Assembly: GCF_040687965.1 (NCBI RefSeq)
Contig: NZ_CP156086.1
Location: 62,001 to 126,000, forward strand
Source of the DNA: Methylocystis echinoides
Lineage (GTDB): Bacteria > Pseudomonadota > Alphaproteobacteria > Rhizobiales > Beijerinckiaceae
DNA: 64,000 bases
Direction of reading: 5' to 3'
This document shows, piece after piece, positions 43,237 to 51,333 of the stretch. The position numbers and the translations under genes were made by a program. Every line of letters starts with the position of its first letter. Position 1 is the first letter of the stretch. The notes under the pieces are model-generated. The model did no database searches and was not told where the DNA came from. It saw nothing but the letters and a program-made list of their open reading frames with translations.

Positions 43237-43447
43237 GCGCGCCGCTCCGGCGGCTCCGCCGCGCTCAATTCACCTGACACGTCGTTTCATATTATGCGCA
43301 GGCGCGCGCGTCGCCTCTCTCGCAACCGCGGCGCCAGCTGTATCGACGAAGGGAACGACCGTCTTTCCCGAGCGTTACCATCCATATTCGCGCCCTCTCT
43401 CCACGGCCGAAAATTTATTGCGCGATTTCATCTATTGGAGAAATGTC

Positions 43448-44251
43448 ATGACCAGAATCTTTGGTCCGCTGGTTATTGCGGCCTTCCTCCTCATCCTCGG
43501 CGGCGTCGCGGCTTCAGCGCAATCGTGTCGGTGGGACGGCACGGCGCCGTTCTGTGGCGGCGAATGTTCGGGCGGCGAACAGGAAATGGCGCGGCTCTCC
43601 ACCTGGCCGGGGCATTGGACGCCCGTCATCGTCAATCCGGCCGTGAACCATTTCGGCAGCGCTTGCGTCACCGGGACGAAGGCCTTGTGTTGCAGGACGG
43701 GCCTGACATGCCGCTGGGACGGCACGGCGCCTTTCTGCGATGGCGAATGCCGCAGCAACGAGACCCAGTCGACGCCGCCGCCGGGCTCCAGCAGCGGCTC
43801 GTCATGTTGGACCGGCTCGAAAGTTTATTGCTGCAGCAGAGTGGGAACCACCTCGTCGCCGCTCGGCGTCGCGCCGATCATTGTGAGCGGCGCAAGGAAA
43901 TGCCTCGACGTCCACGCGCCCGATCAGCATGTGAACGGCGCCAAGGTGCAGGTGTGGGATTGCAATTACGCGCTCCAGCAGACATGGCGGTTCGATGGCC
44001 AGGCGATAAAGAGCGGCGCCGGGAAATGCCTGGACGTGCACGCTCCGGACCAGTTCATGAACGGCGCCAAAGTGCAGGTGTGGGACTGCAATAATTCGAT
44101 GCAGCAGACGTGGCGCATCGAAGGTCAGGCGATCAAGAGCGGCGCCGGAAAATGTCTGGACGTGCATGCGCCGGACCAATTCACCAATGGCGGGAAAGTG
44201 CAGGTGTGGGACTGTAATAATTCAACGCAGCAAACGTGGTTCGCTCCTTGA
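43448..44251 (+). CDS. Secreted ricin-B lectin-type protein
   Basis: A 267-residue secreted protein with a signal peptide (IFGPLVIAAFLLILGGVAASAQ). Two copies of CRWDGTAPFC-x-GEC lie at about residues 28-40 and 95-107. The C-terminal 125 residues contain three almost identical 42-residue units. Each has KCLDVHAPDQ, NGAKVQVWDC (NGGKVQVWDC in the third) and QQTW, the QxW signature of the ricin-B beta-trefoil lectin fold. A third trefoil unit completes one lectin domain. It should bind carbohydrate at the surface or in the medium. The strong internal repetition, even at the DNA level, suggests recent tandem amplification. GGAGAAATGTC precedes the start. Confidence 0.88.
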   Translation: MTRIFGPLVIAAFLLILGGVAASAQSCRWDGTAPFCGGECSGGEQEMARLSTWPGHWTPVIVNPAVNHFGSACVTGTKALCCRTGLTCRWDGTAPFCDGECRSNETQSTPPPGSSSGSSCWTGSKVYCCSRVGTTSSPLGVAPIIVSGARKCLDVHAPDQHVNGAKVQVWDCNYALQQTWRFDGQAIKSGAGKCLDVHAPDQFMNGAKVQVWDCNNSMQQTWRIEGQAIKSGAGKCLDVHAPDQFTNGGKVQVWDCNNSTQQTWFAP

Positions 44252-44577
44252 GCGGAAGCGACGGCGCATCGTCGGGACGCGATCGCGTTTTCGCCTTCAC
44301 GCGCCACCGCCGTGGCGTTCACTGGAGACGCCGTGCGCGCGTCGAGCGGGCTCGACCCGCGTCACGCGCCGGCGCGGGACGTTGACGCCCCGCGCTGTCA
44401 CACGCCGCCTTTGCAATTGTTTTTGCTGCAATCTCAAAAATGCGCCCAGCCCTCGTTTAGCGATCGCTTAGCGCTCCGCTTGCTTTGGCGCTTCCGTCCC
44501 TCTACGTAATTTTACGTAAGGACCGTCATGAGGCGCGCGCCGCTCTTGTGACCGCGGAGCAGCCAGGAGGCGACGTT
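44252..44577. other. Intergenic gap with a TACGTAA palindrome
   Basis: I see no gene in the first 250 bases. A perfect palindrome TACGTAA-TT-TTACGTA (44503-44518) lies 60 bases before the next start. Upstream are AT-rich tracts (CAATTGTTTTTGC). It is a good operator candidate for the small gene that follows. Confidence 0.45.
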
Positions 44578-44865
44578 TTGGCGAGCTACAAAAAGCATCA
44601 TGCAATGGCGGCGCACCGACTGGGTCAAAGAGCCGCGCGCCGGATGGCGCTGCTGAGCGCCACCCTCCCCCGCGATCTCGTCGACGAGACCTGCCAGCGC
44701 GAGTCGGAATTCCTCGGCGTCGTCGTCAGCCTGACGGCGGATGAATTCGCGCTCCCCGGCGGCAGCGCGCGAAGCCGTTTCGAAGCGGCGGTGGGCAACG
44801 CGCTCGACAAGGAAACCGACCGAATCCTGTCGCTGATTGCGAAAGGCACGGCGTCTCCGCAGTGA
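44578..44865 (+). CDS. Hypothetical helical protein
   Basis: A 95-residue protein starting at TTG 44578, the start being supported by CAGGAGG at the right distance. Sequence is mostly helical and charged (ALLSATLPRDLVDETCQRESEFLGVVVSLTADEF). No signal peptide and no family recognised. It converges with the DNA glycosylase gene. Confidence 0.5.
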   Translation: MASYKKHHAMAAHRLGQRAARRMALLSATLPRDLVDETCQRESEFLGVVVSLTADEFALPGGSARSRFEAAVGNALDKETDRILSLIAKGTASPQ

Positions 44866-44874
44866 CATGATCGC

Positions 44875-45378
44875 CTAGGCGCTCGTGAACGCCTCGCGCC
44901 AGCGGGCGAGCTTCTCGTCGAACCGCATCCGCGCATGCGTCGGACTGGTCGAGGGAAGCACGGCGCTGGGCAAGGCGGCCGCCTGTTCGGGGAGAGCGGG
45001 TCTCACCAACCGCTTGAACAGCGTCTGGGCTTCCCGCCCGTTGAAACAGATGAGCCGCACGTCCCCGTGCGCCGCGAAGAAGGGCGCAAAGTCGTTTGGC
45101 GCGGGCGATCTGATATTCGCGTCGACGCTTCCGCGGCGCTCCGCTTCCGCAAGCACGTTCCAGATGGCGACGCCCCGGTCTGTCACGAGGGCGAGCCGGC
45201 GTTCGTAGGGAAGATCGGGAGAAAAGCCGATGAGCGCGCCCATGATCTTCCAGAAGCTGTTTTGCCGATGCGCGTAATATTGCCGCTGCGTCAGCGCCGC
45301 CACGCCCGGCAACGTTCCCAGCACCAAAAGCCGCGCATCGCGTCTGGCGACCAACGGCAGACCGACAGACCTGTCCAT
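44875..45378 (-). CDS. DNA-deoxyinosine glycosylase (uracil-DNA glycosylase superfamily)
   Basis: A 167-residue DNA glycosylase of the family 6 (hypoxanthine-DNA glycosylase) type. LLVLGTLPGVAALTQRQYYAHRQNSFWKIMGALIG matches the family's motif I region. LICFNGREAQTLFKRL and LPSTSPTHARMRFDEKLARW match the later motif with the nucleic-acid-intercalating loop. It removes hypoxanthine (deaminated adenine) from DNA. ATG 45378 is used; the ribosome site is weak. Confidence 0.88.
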   Translation of the reverse strand: MDRSVGLPLVARRDARLLVLGTLPGVAALTQRQYYAHRQNSFWKIMGALIGFSPDLPYERRLALVTDRGVAIWNVLAEAERRGSVDANIRSPAPNDFAPFFAAHGDVRLICFNGREAQTLFKRLVRPALPEQAAALPSAVLPSTSPTHARMRFDEKLARWREAFTSA

Positions 45379-45455
45379 CACCGGCTTCCGCCTCTTTCGC
45401 CCCCGGACGACGATACGCCCTGTCGCCAAGCGCGGAAAGCCAGGCGCGGGAAGCG

Positions 45456-45483
45456 CCCGACGGAGCGGGGAGGTTCCGTCGGG
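45456..45483 (-). terminator. Hairpin downstream of smbP
   Basis: A perfect 9-bp stem CCCGACGGA/TCCGTCGGG encloses a 10-base loop just after the smbP stop. No U-tract follows on the minus strand, so it may act as a processing or stabilising hairpin instead of a strong terminator. Confidence 0.4.
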
Positions 45484-45500
45484 TCGGCTGCCTGGCGCGC

Positions 45501-45836
45501 TTATTTGGCTTTCTCGAGATGTTCGAGCGCCTCCTCGGCGTGCTTCGTCGCGACGTCGGCGTGATTTTGCTTGCCGTGATCAATCGCCGCATCGAGATGC
45601 GCAACGCCCTCCTTGGTGTGCGGATTGGCTTTGGCGGCCTCCGCCGCTTTCGCATGGGTGAGGCCGGCCTGAGCGTGCGTCACCAGCACATCGGCGTGTC
45701 CGGCCTTGCCATGTGCAATGGCTTCCTTCGTGTGAGAGATCGCTTCGCCGAGGTGGTCTTGCGCGAAAGCAAGCTGCGGCGTGGTCAGCGCGCCGAGCGT
45801 CAGGGCGACGAGAAGGGATGGCGACTTGAGGCGCAT
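45501..45836 (-). CDS. smbP: SmbP-like small histidine-rich metal-binding protein
   Basis: A 111-residue periplasmic protein with a signal peptide (LLVALTLGALTTPQLAFA). The mature part is a chain of helices rich in His and Ala/Glu, built on HTKEAIAHGKAGHADVLV-like repeats with about a dozen histidines. This matches SmbP of Nitrosomonas europaea, which binds several divalent metals, copper best. The start ATG 45836 follows AGGAG. The divergent neighbour is a PepSY membrane protein gene. Confidence 0.9.
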   Translation of the reverse strand: MRLKSPSLLVALTLGALTTPQLAFAQDHLGEAISHTKEAIAHGKAGHADVLVTHAQAGLTHAKAAEAAKANPHTKEGVAHLDAAIDHGKQNHADVATKHAEEALEHLEKAK

Positions 45837-46007
45837 GAGGACTCCTTTTTCATCATTCTTGATAGGAACAATAGACTGATATTTGCGGAAATATGGCTTA
45901 TTGTCGAGGCGAAATGCGCAGCGCCAGAAAAATTGTTGACGCAATGCCTATATCAACGGTAGGAAAAAAGCGGGCGATTGCCGCCCCTTGCCTGATGGAA
46001 AGTTTCG

Positions 46008-47537
46008 ATGCGGCTGCTGTTGTTCGTTCATCGCTGGATCGGCGTCGCGCTCGCCGTCTTCATGCTGTTGTGGTTTTCGACCGGGCTCATCATCGCCAAC
46101 AGCGGCTCGGTTGCGTTGTCGCGGGCGACGCAACTTGCGCATCTGCCAAGCCTCGATCCGCAGGCGGGCTGGCTGTCGGCAAATGAGGCGATCGCGCGAT
46201 CGGCCGAAAGCGGAGGGCCTTTCAACGTCGGCGCGATCGCCGAGGCGCGGCTGCGCCGGCTCGGCGACGAACCGGCGTGGATCGTCGAGAACAGGCTCGG
46301 CGAACGTCTCGCGGTCTCCGCCGCATCGGGGCGTCCCGTCAGCGTCGGGACGGCGCTCGCCGCGCGCATCGCCGGCGATTGGCTGGCCGCCGAGCGCAAG
46401 GTCGCGTCGATCGCTTATATCGACACCGTCGACGCCGTGACGGGCCTGCGCAACGCCGAAACCTTGCGGCCCTTTCACAGATTTGCAGTCGGCGACGGCG
46501 CGGGGACCGTTCTCGTCGTGTCGGCGAAAAGCGGCGAGATCCTGCAGGCGGCGACGCGCCTCGAACGCGGACTCCATTACGTCGGCGGGTGGCTGCATCT
46601 GTTTCGTCCGCTCGACCTTCTCAACGCCGGCGACTATCGCCGCGCCGCGCTGGCCTATGCCGGTTTCCTCGCCTTTGTCGGCGCGGCGACGGGGGTCGTC
46701 GTGGGCTGGCTGAAATGGAAGCCGGGCCTGTTCGGACGGCCGACCTATGCGCGGGGCCGCATGCAGCCCTACCGCGAGGCCTGGCTCAAATATCACTTCT
46801 GGGCCGGGCTCGTCGGCGGCGCCTTCGCGGCGCTTTGGGCCGGCAGCGGCTTCCTCTCGACCAATCCCGGCGAGATCTTTTCGCCCGCGGGCGCGAGCCG
46901 CGACGAACTGGTCCGCTACTACGGCGCCGGCCCGGCGGCGCCGGTCGAAAACTGGGCGTCCATTCTCGACGCCGCGCGCGACGCCGTCGAGCTGCGCGTG
47001 AGCCGGCTCGGAGAAAGCGCCGTTCTCGTCGCCTATTATCGCGACGGCGCGCGGCGTCCGCTCGCGCCGGCCAAACAGGGCGTCGCGGAGGACGACATCG
47101 TCGCGGCGGCCGCCCGTCTGAGCGGCGCGACGCCCATCGCAGGGCGCGCGTGGCTGCAGGGTTACGACAGCTATTATTCCCCGGCGCACGGACAGGGCGC
47201 GCTCGACCGCCCGCTGCCGGCGCTGCGCGTCGATCTCGCCGATCGCGGACATACGTCACTTTACGTCGATCGCGCCGACGGCCGTCTGCTGCTGAAGATC
47301 GACGACAGCCGCCGCGCCTATCGCTGGCTTTATTCCGCCGTCCACCACTGGGACTTCGGCTGGTTCGACGCGCATCCCGCGGCGCGGCGCGTGTGGATCT
47401 CGCTTTTGGCGCTCATCGGGCTGGCGCTCGCCGCGAGCGCCGTGACGCTCGCGTGGCGACGCGTCAAACGCAGCCTGCCGGCGCCGGCGAGCGAACCGGC
47501 GAAGCCGGGCGCGGCGCCCGTGGCGCCCCTGTCGTGA
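46008..47537 (+). CDS. PepSY-domain inner-membrane protein
   Basis: A 509-residue membrane protein. The first helix carries RLLLFVHRWIGVALAVFMLLWFSTGLIIA. Further helices lie around residues 215-235 (AALAYAGFLAFVGAATGVVVGWLKW) and 263-280. The final helix is VWISLLALIGLALAASAVTLAWRR. HRW, HLF, HFW and HHW motifs supply candidate haem-ligand histidines. The PepSY_TM family includes ferric reductases and iron-regulated proteins. It is divergent from smbP, so metal-related regulation is plausible. Confidence 0.83.
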   Translation: MRLLLFVHRWIGVALAVFMLLWFSTGLIIANSGSVALSRATQLAHLPSLDPQAGWLSANEAIARSAESGGPFNVGAIAEARLRRLGDEPAWIVENRLGERLAVSAASGRPVSVGTALAARIAGDWLAAERKVASIAYIDTVDAVTGLRNAETLRPFHRFAVGDGAGTVLVVSAKSGEILQAATRLERGLHYVGGWLHLFRPLDLLNAGDYRRAALAYAGFLAFVGAATGVVVGWLKWKPGLFGRPTYARGRMQPYREAWLKYHFWAGLVGGAFAALWAGSGFLSTNPGEIFSPAGASRDELVRYYGAGPAAPVENWASILDAARDAVELRVSRLGESAVLVAYYRDGARRPLAPAKQGVAEDDIVAAAARLSGATPIAGRAWLQGYDSYYSPAHGQGALDRPLPALRVDLADRGHTSLYVDRADGRLLLKIDDSRRAYRWLYSAVHHWDFGWFDAHPAARRVWISLLALIGLALAASAVTLAWRRVKRSLPAPASEPAKPGAAPVAPLS

Positions 47538-47572
47538 GACGGCGAACACATTGAACGGAGCTTGGTAACACC

Positions 47573-48469
47573 ATGGGCGCAAGTTTCATCAAAACGATCC
47601 GACCCGCCGCGGTTGGCCTTGTTGCGGTCGGCCTCTCCACGCCGCCGGCCGTTGCGGCGCCGCTCAGCCCCGCCTGGCAGGCCTGCCGCGCGGCGGACCC
47701 CGACGCGCGCATCAAGGGCTGCACGGTGGCGCTTGCCCACGCCGAGAAGGAGCCGAAGCAGAATCGTCTCGCCGCCTATGTGAACCGCGCCGGCGCCTAT
47801 CAGGCGAAGGGCGATCACGCCCATGCGATCGAGGATTACGCCAAAGCGCTCGAAGTCGATCCGTCGTCGGCCGTGACGCTGACCGCGCGCGGCGCCGCCT
47901 ATCAGGCGAAGGGCGATCTCGACGCGGCGCTCGCCGATTACAATCAGGCCGTCCTCAAGGACAGGAAAAGCGCCGCCGCTTTGCTGGCGCGCGCCTCGGC
48001 GTGGCGCGCGAAGGGCGAGCCGGACAAGGCGCTCGCCGACATCGAGGCCGCGGCGGCGCTCGACAAGAAGACCGCGGCGCCGCTCCTGGCGCGCGCGCAT
48101 CACCATCAATCCAGGGGCGATCACGACCGCGCCGTCGCGGATTATTCGGAGGCGCTGAAGCGCGATCCGCGTGCGGCGGCGGCGCTCGTCGGACGCGGCG
48201 CGAGCTATTACGCCAAAGCGGATTACGACAAGGCGCTCGCCGATCTCGACGCCGCCGTGAAAGCCGATCCCCAGAACGCCGCTGCGCTGATCAACCGCGC
48301 CAACGCCTGGCGCGGCAAAAAGGACTATGCGAAGGCGAAAGCCGATTACGAAGCGGCGCTCGCGTCGAAGCCAGATCTCGCGGCGGCCCGGAAGGGACTG
48401 GACGACGTGACGAAGCTGCTGGCGCAAAAGACCGCGGCTGGAGCGGCGTCGGGCGTCGAGCGTCCCTGA
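47573..48469 (+). CDS. Exported TPR protein
   Basis: A 298-residue protein with an N-terminal signal-like segment and about six tetratricopeptide repeats (for example HAIEDYAKALEVDPSSAVTLTARGAAYQAKGDLDAALADYNQAV). Such proteins act as periplasmic scaffolds. It follows the PepSY gene after 35 bases on the same strand. Confidence 0.85.
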   Translation: MGASFIKTIRPAAVGLVAVGLSTPPAVAAPLSPAWQACRAADPDARIKGCTVALAHAEKEPKQNRLAAYVNRAGAYQAKGDHAHAIEDYAKALEVDPSSAVTLTARGAAYQAKGDLDAALADYNQAVLKDRKSAAALLARASAWRAKGEPDKALADIEAAAALDKKTAAPLLARAHHHQSRGDHDRAVADYSEALKRDPRAAAALVGRGASYYAKADYDKALADLDAAVKADPQNAAALINRANAWRGKKDYAKAKADYEAALASKPDLAAARKGLDDVTKLLAQKTAAGAASGVERP

Positions 48470-48482
48470 ACGCCGGGGCTTC

Positions 48483-48513
48483 GCCGTCCCCGCGCTAGCG
48501 GGCCGGGGACGGC
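48483..48513. terminator. Hairpin between convergent genes
   Basis: A perfect 10-bp stem GCCGTCCCCG/CGGGGACGGC spans the stop of the MORN gene. It has no U-tract on either strand, so terminator activity is only possible. Confidence 0.35.
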
Positions 48514-48914
48514 TTCTCCTCGACATATTTGCCGTCGACCCAGAGGCCGGCCTTGAGAACCTTGCCGCTCTTGTCGGTCAGGACGCCTGGACCATTCGGT
48601 CTGTCGTTCTTGAACGCGCCCGTCCACTTCGACCCGTTCGGGCTCGTGTAGACGCCGGGGCCGTCGCGGCGATCATATTTGAAGCCGCCTCGATATGTCT
48701 GGCCGTCCGGATAGGTCATCGTCCCCTCGCCGTGTCGCTTGTCGTCCTTGAAGGCGCCGACATATTTCGACCAGTCGTCGTAAGTGTAGGCGCCGCGGCA
48801 GTCGGTCCAGACGACCTTGCGGCTCGTCGGGCAGGGCGGGAGATCGGCCTGCGCGCCGGCGGCCTGCGGCGCGAGGGCGAAGAGGGCGATCGAAAGCCAT
48901 TTCGTCTTCGACAT
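48495..48914 (-). CDS. Exported MORN-repeat protein
   Basis: A 139-residue protein with signal peptide (WLSIALFALAPQAAGAQA). At least four MORN repeats follow (for example YVGAFKDDKRHGEGTMTYPDG, TYRGGFKYDRRDGPGVYTSPNG, KWTGAFKNDRPNGPGVLTD). MORN repeats mediate lipid or protein contacts. It lies just downstream of the cytochrome-propeller gene on the same strand. The start at 48914 has a weak ribosome site; an in-frame ATG three codons upstream is possible. Confidence 0.85.
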   Translation of the reverse strand: MSKTKWLSIALFALAPQAAGAQADLPPCPTSRKVVWTDCRGAYTYDDWSKYVGAFKDDKRHGEGTMTYPDGQTYRGGFKYDRRDGPGVYTSPNGSKWTGAFKNDRPNGPGVLTDKSGKVLKAGLWVDGKYVEEKPSPAR

Positions 48915-48931
48915 GCGATGCATTTCTTTCG

Positions 48932-51145
48932 CTAATGGTCCAGCGGCGTGGGGCGCAGCTGGAACTGCACGACGAGCGGCGCCGAATAGTTTTCCGGCGT
49001 GCGGCCCGGCGCGCCCGGCGCCGGCGCGTCGATCGCCTCGATGTGGAAGGGCGTGCGGTTGCCGGAGGTCGCCCACAGGCCGCGTCCCTTCCAGCCGATC
49101 GACGGATCGTCGATGCGGCCGTCGACGCCCTTGGCGTAAAAGCCCATGGGATAGGGCACGCGCAATTCGACGATCCGCCCATTGACGAGCGCGTGCAGCG
49201 AATCCGATTGATTGCCCGTCGCAAACGGCGTGTTGGGTCCAAGCCCCAGAATGTCGTGCTGATCGACCCAGGCGTAATAGGGCGTCTCCGCCGCGCCCGG
49301 CGCGCCGGCGAAGCCCGGTCCCGGCAAGGGATGGAAGCTCCAGCCCTCGGGGCATTTCTCGCCCTTTTCGGCGCCCGCGCCATTGAGCGGCCCCTTGCAT
49401 TTGCGGCGGTCGAAGCTCGCCAGATGCCCGCTGCCGAGCGCCGCCCAGAACACGCCGTCGCGGTCGACGTCGGCGCCGCGCATTCCATAGCCGGGCGGCG
49501 GCACTTTGTAGATTTCCGTCAGCGCCGTCTCGGGCGGATTGGCCCCGAGCGCAATGCGCACGGCATAGCCGGGGAAGGTGAGGTTCGAGCCCCAGACCGA
49601 GCCGTCGAGCGGGCTCGCGGCGACGCTGTAAAGGCCATAGGGCGCGCGCGTGTCCTTCGCCGGATCGAGCGGCTTGCCGGGCTGGTTATAATTTTCCGAA
49701 CGCTTGCCGTCGCCATTGGTGTCGACGACGAGCGCGGTCCATCCTTGGGACCCCGCCGCGTCGCCGGTCGCCCAGAACTTTCTCGTGTTGACCCAGCCGA
49801 GGATCGCGAGTTCGCCCTGGCCGACATTGTTCAAGAAGAGCGTATTGTCGGCGTCCTGCGCGAAATTCAGATGATGCGAGCCGAAGCAGGTGTCGATGAA
49901 GGACCATTGCTTCGTCTTCGGATCATAGACCGAGACCTGACGCGCATTGCCGACGAAGCCTTCGGGCTTCGCGGGCAATGGATAGAGCTGCGCCGAACGC
50001 AGCGGCGAGGCGCCGGCGCAATAATCGGGCGTGTTCTTCGGCGCGCGCGTCTGGGCGGCGAAATAGAGTCGCCCCTCGGCGTCCATTGTCGGCGTATGGG
50101 CGTTGAACTTGCTGTCCCACAGGGCCTCCGAGCCGAAATACGGCGAGGGCGCGATCACCGGATTGGCGAGGAGCGAACTCGGCGTATCGGCGTCGCGAAC
50201 CTTCGCGGGCAGCAGCGTCTTGGTGTTTTTCACCGGATCGAGAACCGGCACGTCGTCGCTGCCGAGCTCGGTTGCGCCATAGATCAGCCCGTAAGGGTTG
50301 ACCGTCGGCTTGCGCCTGTCGGTCAAGGCGAGGTCGTGGAGATAATGGCGCGCGTCGGCGTAGTCGCGCACCGTCACGACGAGATTGCGCTCGACGCCCG
50401 CCGGGCGCGGCGGCGTTTCATGCGGGAGCGCGCCGGCGGCGATGCGGTCGGTCCATTCGGCGAAACGCGCGAGCTGGCCGCCGTCGGCGGAATCGAGGCG
50501 CGCGATTGCGTTGATCATCGCCGTTCCGCCCTGTCCGGACTGGAGACGGCGCCGCCAGGCGTCGATCGACGAGTCGAAATGCTGAAGCGACGCCGGCAGC
50601 CTGCGCGTCGCGACATTGCCGATCTGGTGACAGGGTCCGCAGCCATTGGTCTTGACGAGATCGAGCCACTGCTCCTGCGTCTTGAAATGCTCCGGCACGC
50701 CGTTGCCGCCCGCGCCCGTGCCGGGGAAATTTTCGCGGCCCGGCACGCTCAACAGCGCAAGCCAATAGATCGGCGGATAATATTGCGCGGCGGCGGCGAG
50801 ATTGGGCGCAATCGTCGCCTCGAGATCGAGGCGCTGGCCGGGCTCGGCGGGTCTCTTCGCAAAATCGACGAGGCCGTAGCCGCGCGTCCAGACGCGGTAT
50901 GTCGCTTTCGGCAAATCCGGAATGACATAGCGGCCCGCGTCGTCGGTGACGACCATCTTCGCGAAGCGGACGCCGAGATCCGTCGTCTCCGCGATGACCC
51001 ACACGCCCGCCTCGGCGCCGTGCCGGCTGACGACGCGCCCGCCAATGTCGTCGGCGTCGAGCGACGGCGCCGACTGCGCCAGCGCGGCCACGGGCAAAAC
51101 GGCGGAAAGCACAAGGCAAAGGACGGAAAGCCGTCGCGTCATCAT
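48932..51145 (-). CDS. Exported protein with carboxypeptidase-regulatory-like domain, single haem and propeller-like part
   Basis: A 737-residue exported protein. After a signal peptide, IGGRVVSRHGAEAGVWVIAE starts a carboxypeptidase-regulatory-like (CNA-B-type) domain at about 35-115. A single c-type haem site CGPCH lies near residue 172. The C-terminal half (for example GMRGADVDRDGVFWAALGSGHLASFDRRKCKGP) contains repeated sheets that look like a propeller of the SMP-30/streptogramin-lyase type. GAGGAGTCGAG precedes ATG 51145. It diverges from the arylsulfotransferase-like gene and leads into the MORN gene. The activity is unknown; an envelope oxidoreductase is a guess. Confidence 0.82.
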   Translation of the reverse strand: MMTRRLSVLCLVLSAVLPVAALAQSAPSLDADDIGGRVVSRHGAEAGVWVIAETTDLGVRFAKMVVTDDAGRYVIPDLPKATYRVWTRGYGLVDFAKRPAEPGQRLDLEATIAPNLAAAAQYYPPIYWLALLSVPGRENFPGTGAGGNGVPEHFKTQEQWLDLVKTNGCGPCHQIGNVATRRLPASLQHFDSSIDAWRRRLQSGQGGTAMINAIARLDSADGGQLARFAEWTDRIAAGALPHETPPRPAGVERNLVVTVRDYADARHYLHDLALTDRRKPTVNPYGLIYGATELGSDDVPVLDPVKNTKTLLPAKVRDADTPSSLLANPVIAPSPYFGSEALWDSKFNAHTPTMDAEGRLYFAAQTRAPKNTPDYCAGASPLRSAQLYPLPAKPEGFVGNARQVSVYDPKTKQWSFIDTCFGSHHLNFAQDADNTLFLNNVGQGELAILGWVNTRKFWATGDAAGSQGWTALVVDTNGDGKRSENYNQPGKPLDPAKDTRAPYGLYSVAASPLDGSVWGSNLTFPGYAVRIALGANPPETALTEIYKVPPPGYGMRGADVDRDGVFWAALGSGHLASFDRRKCKGPLNGAGAEKGEKCPEGWSFHPLPGPGFAGAPGAAETPYYAWVDQHDILGLGPNTPFATGNQSDSLHALVNGRIVELRVPYPMGFYAKGVDGRIDDPSIGWKGRGLWATSGNRTPFHIEAIDAPAPGAPGRTPENYSAPLVVQFQLRPTPLDH

Positions 51146-51333
51146 CTCGACTCCTCGGCTGCAAGGACGGGCAAAACATATCCATAAAGTCTGTGAAATA
51201 AAAGCCTTGCCGGCAAAATTAGGGACAAAACGCAGCAGAATGCCGATAATCACGATTTTCGCCGCGGGGTATTGCATACATTGGTAGTAGGAATATAGTG
51301 AGCAGATCGACCAGGACGAACGGAGGCGACGAC

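Noticed and set aside
46008-47537. Assignment of the PepSY protein as a ferric reductase
   Set aside because: The family fits, but no NAD(P)H or flavin domain is visible, so only the domain name is reported.
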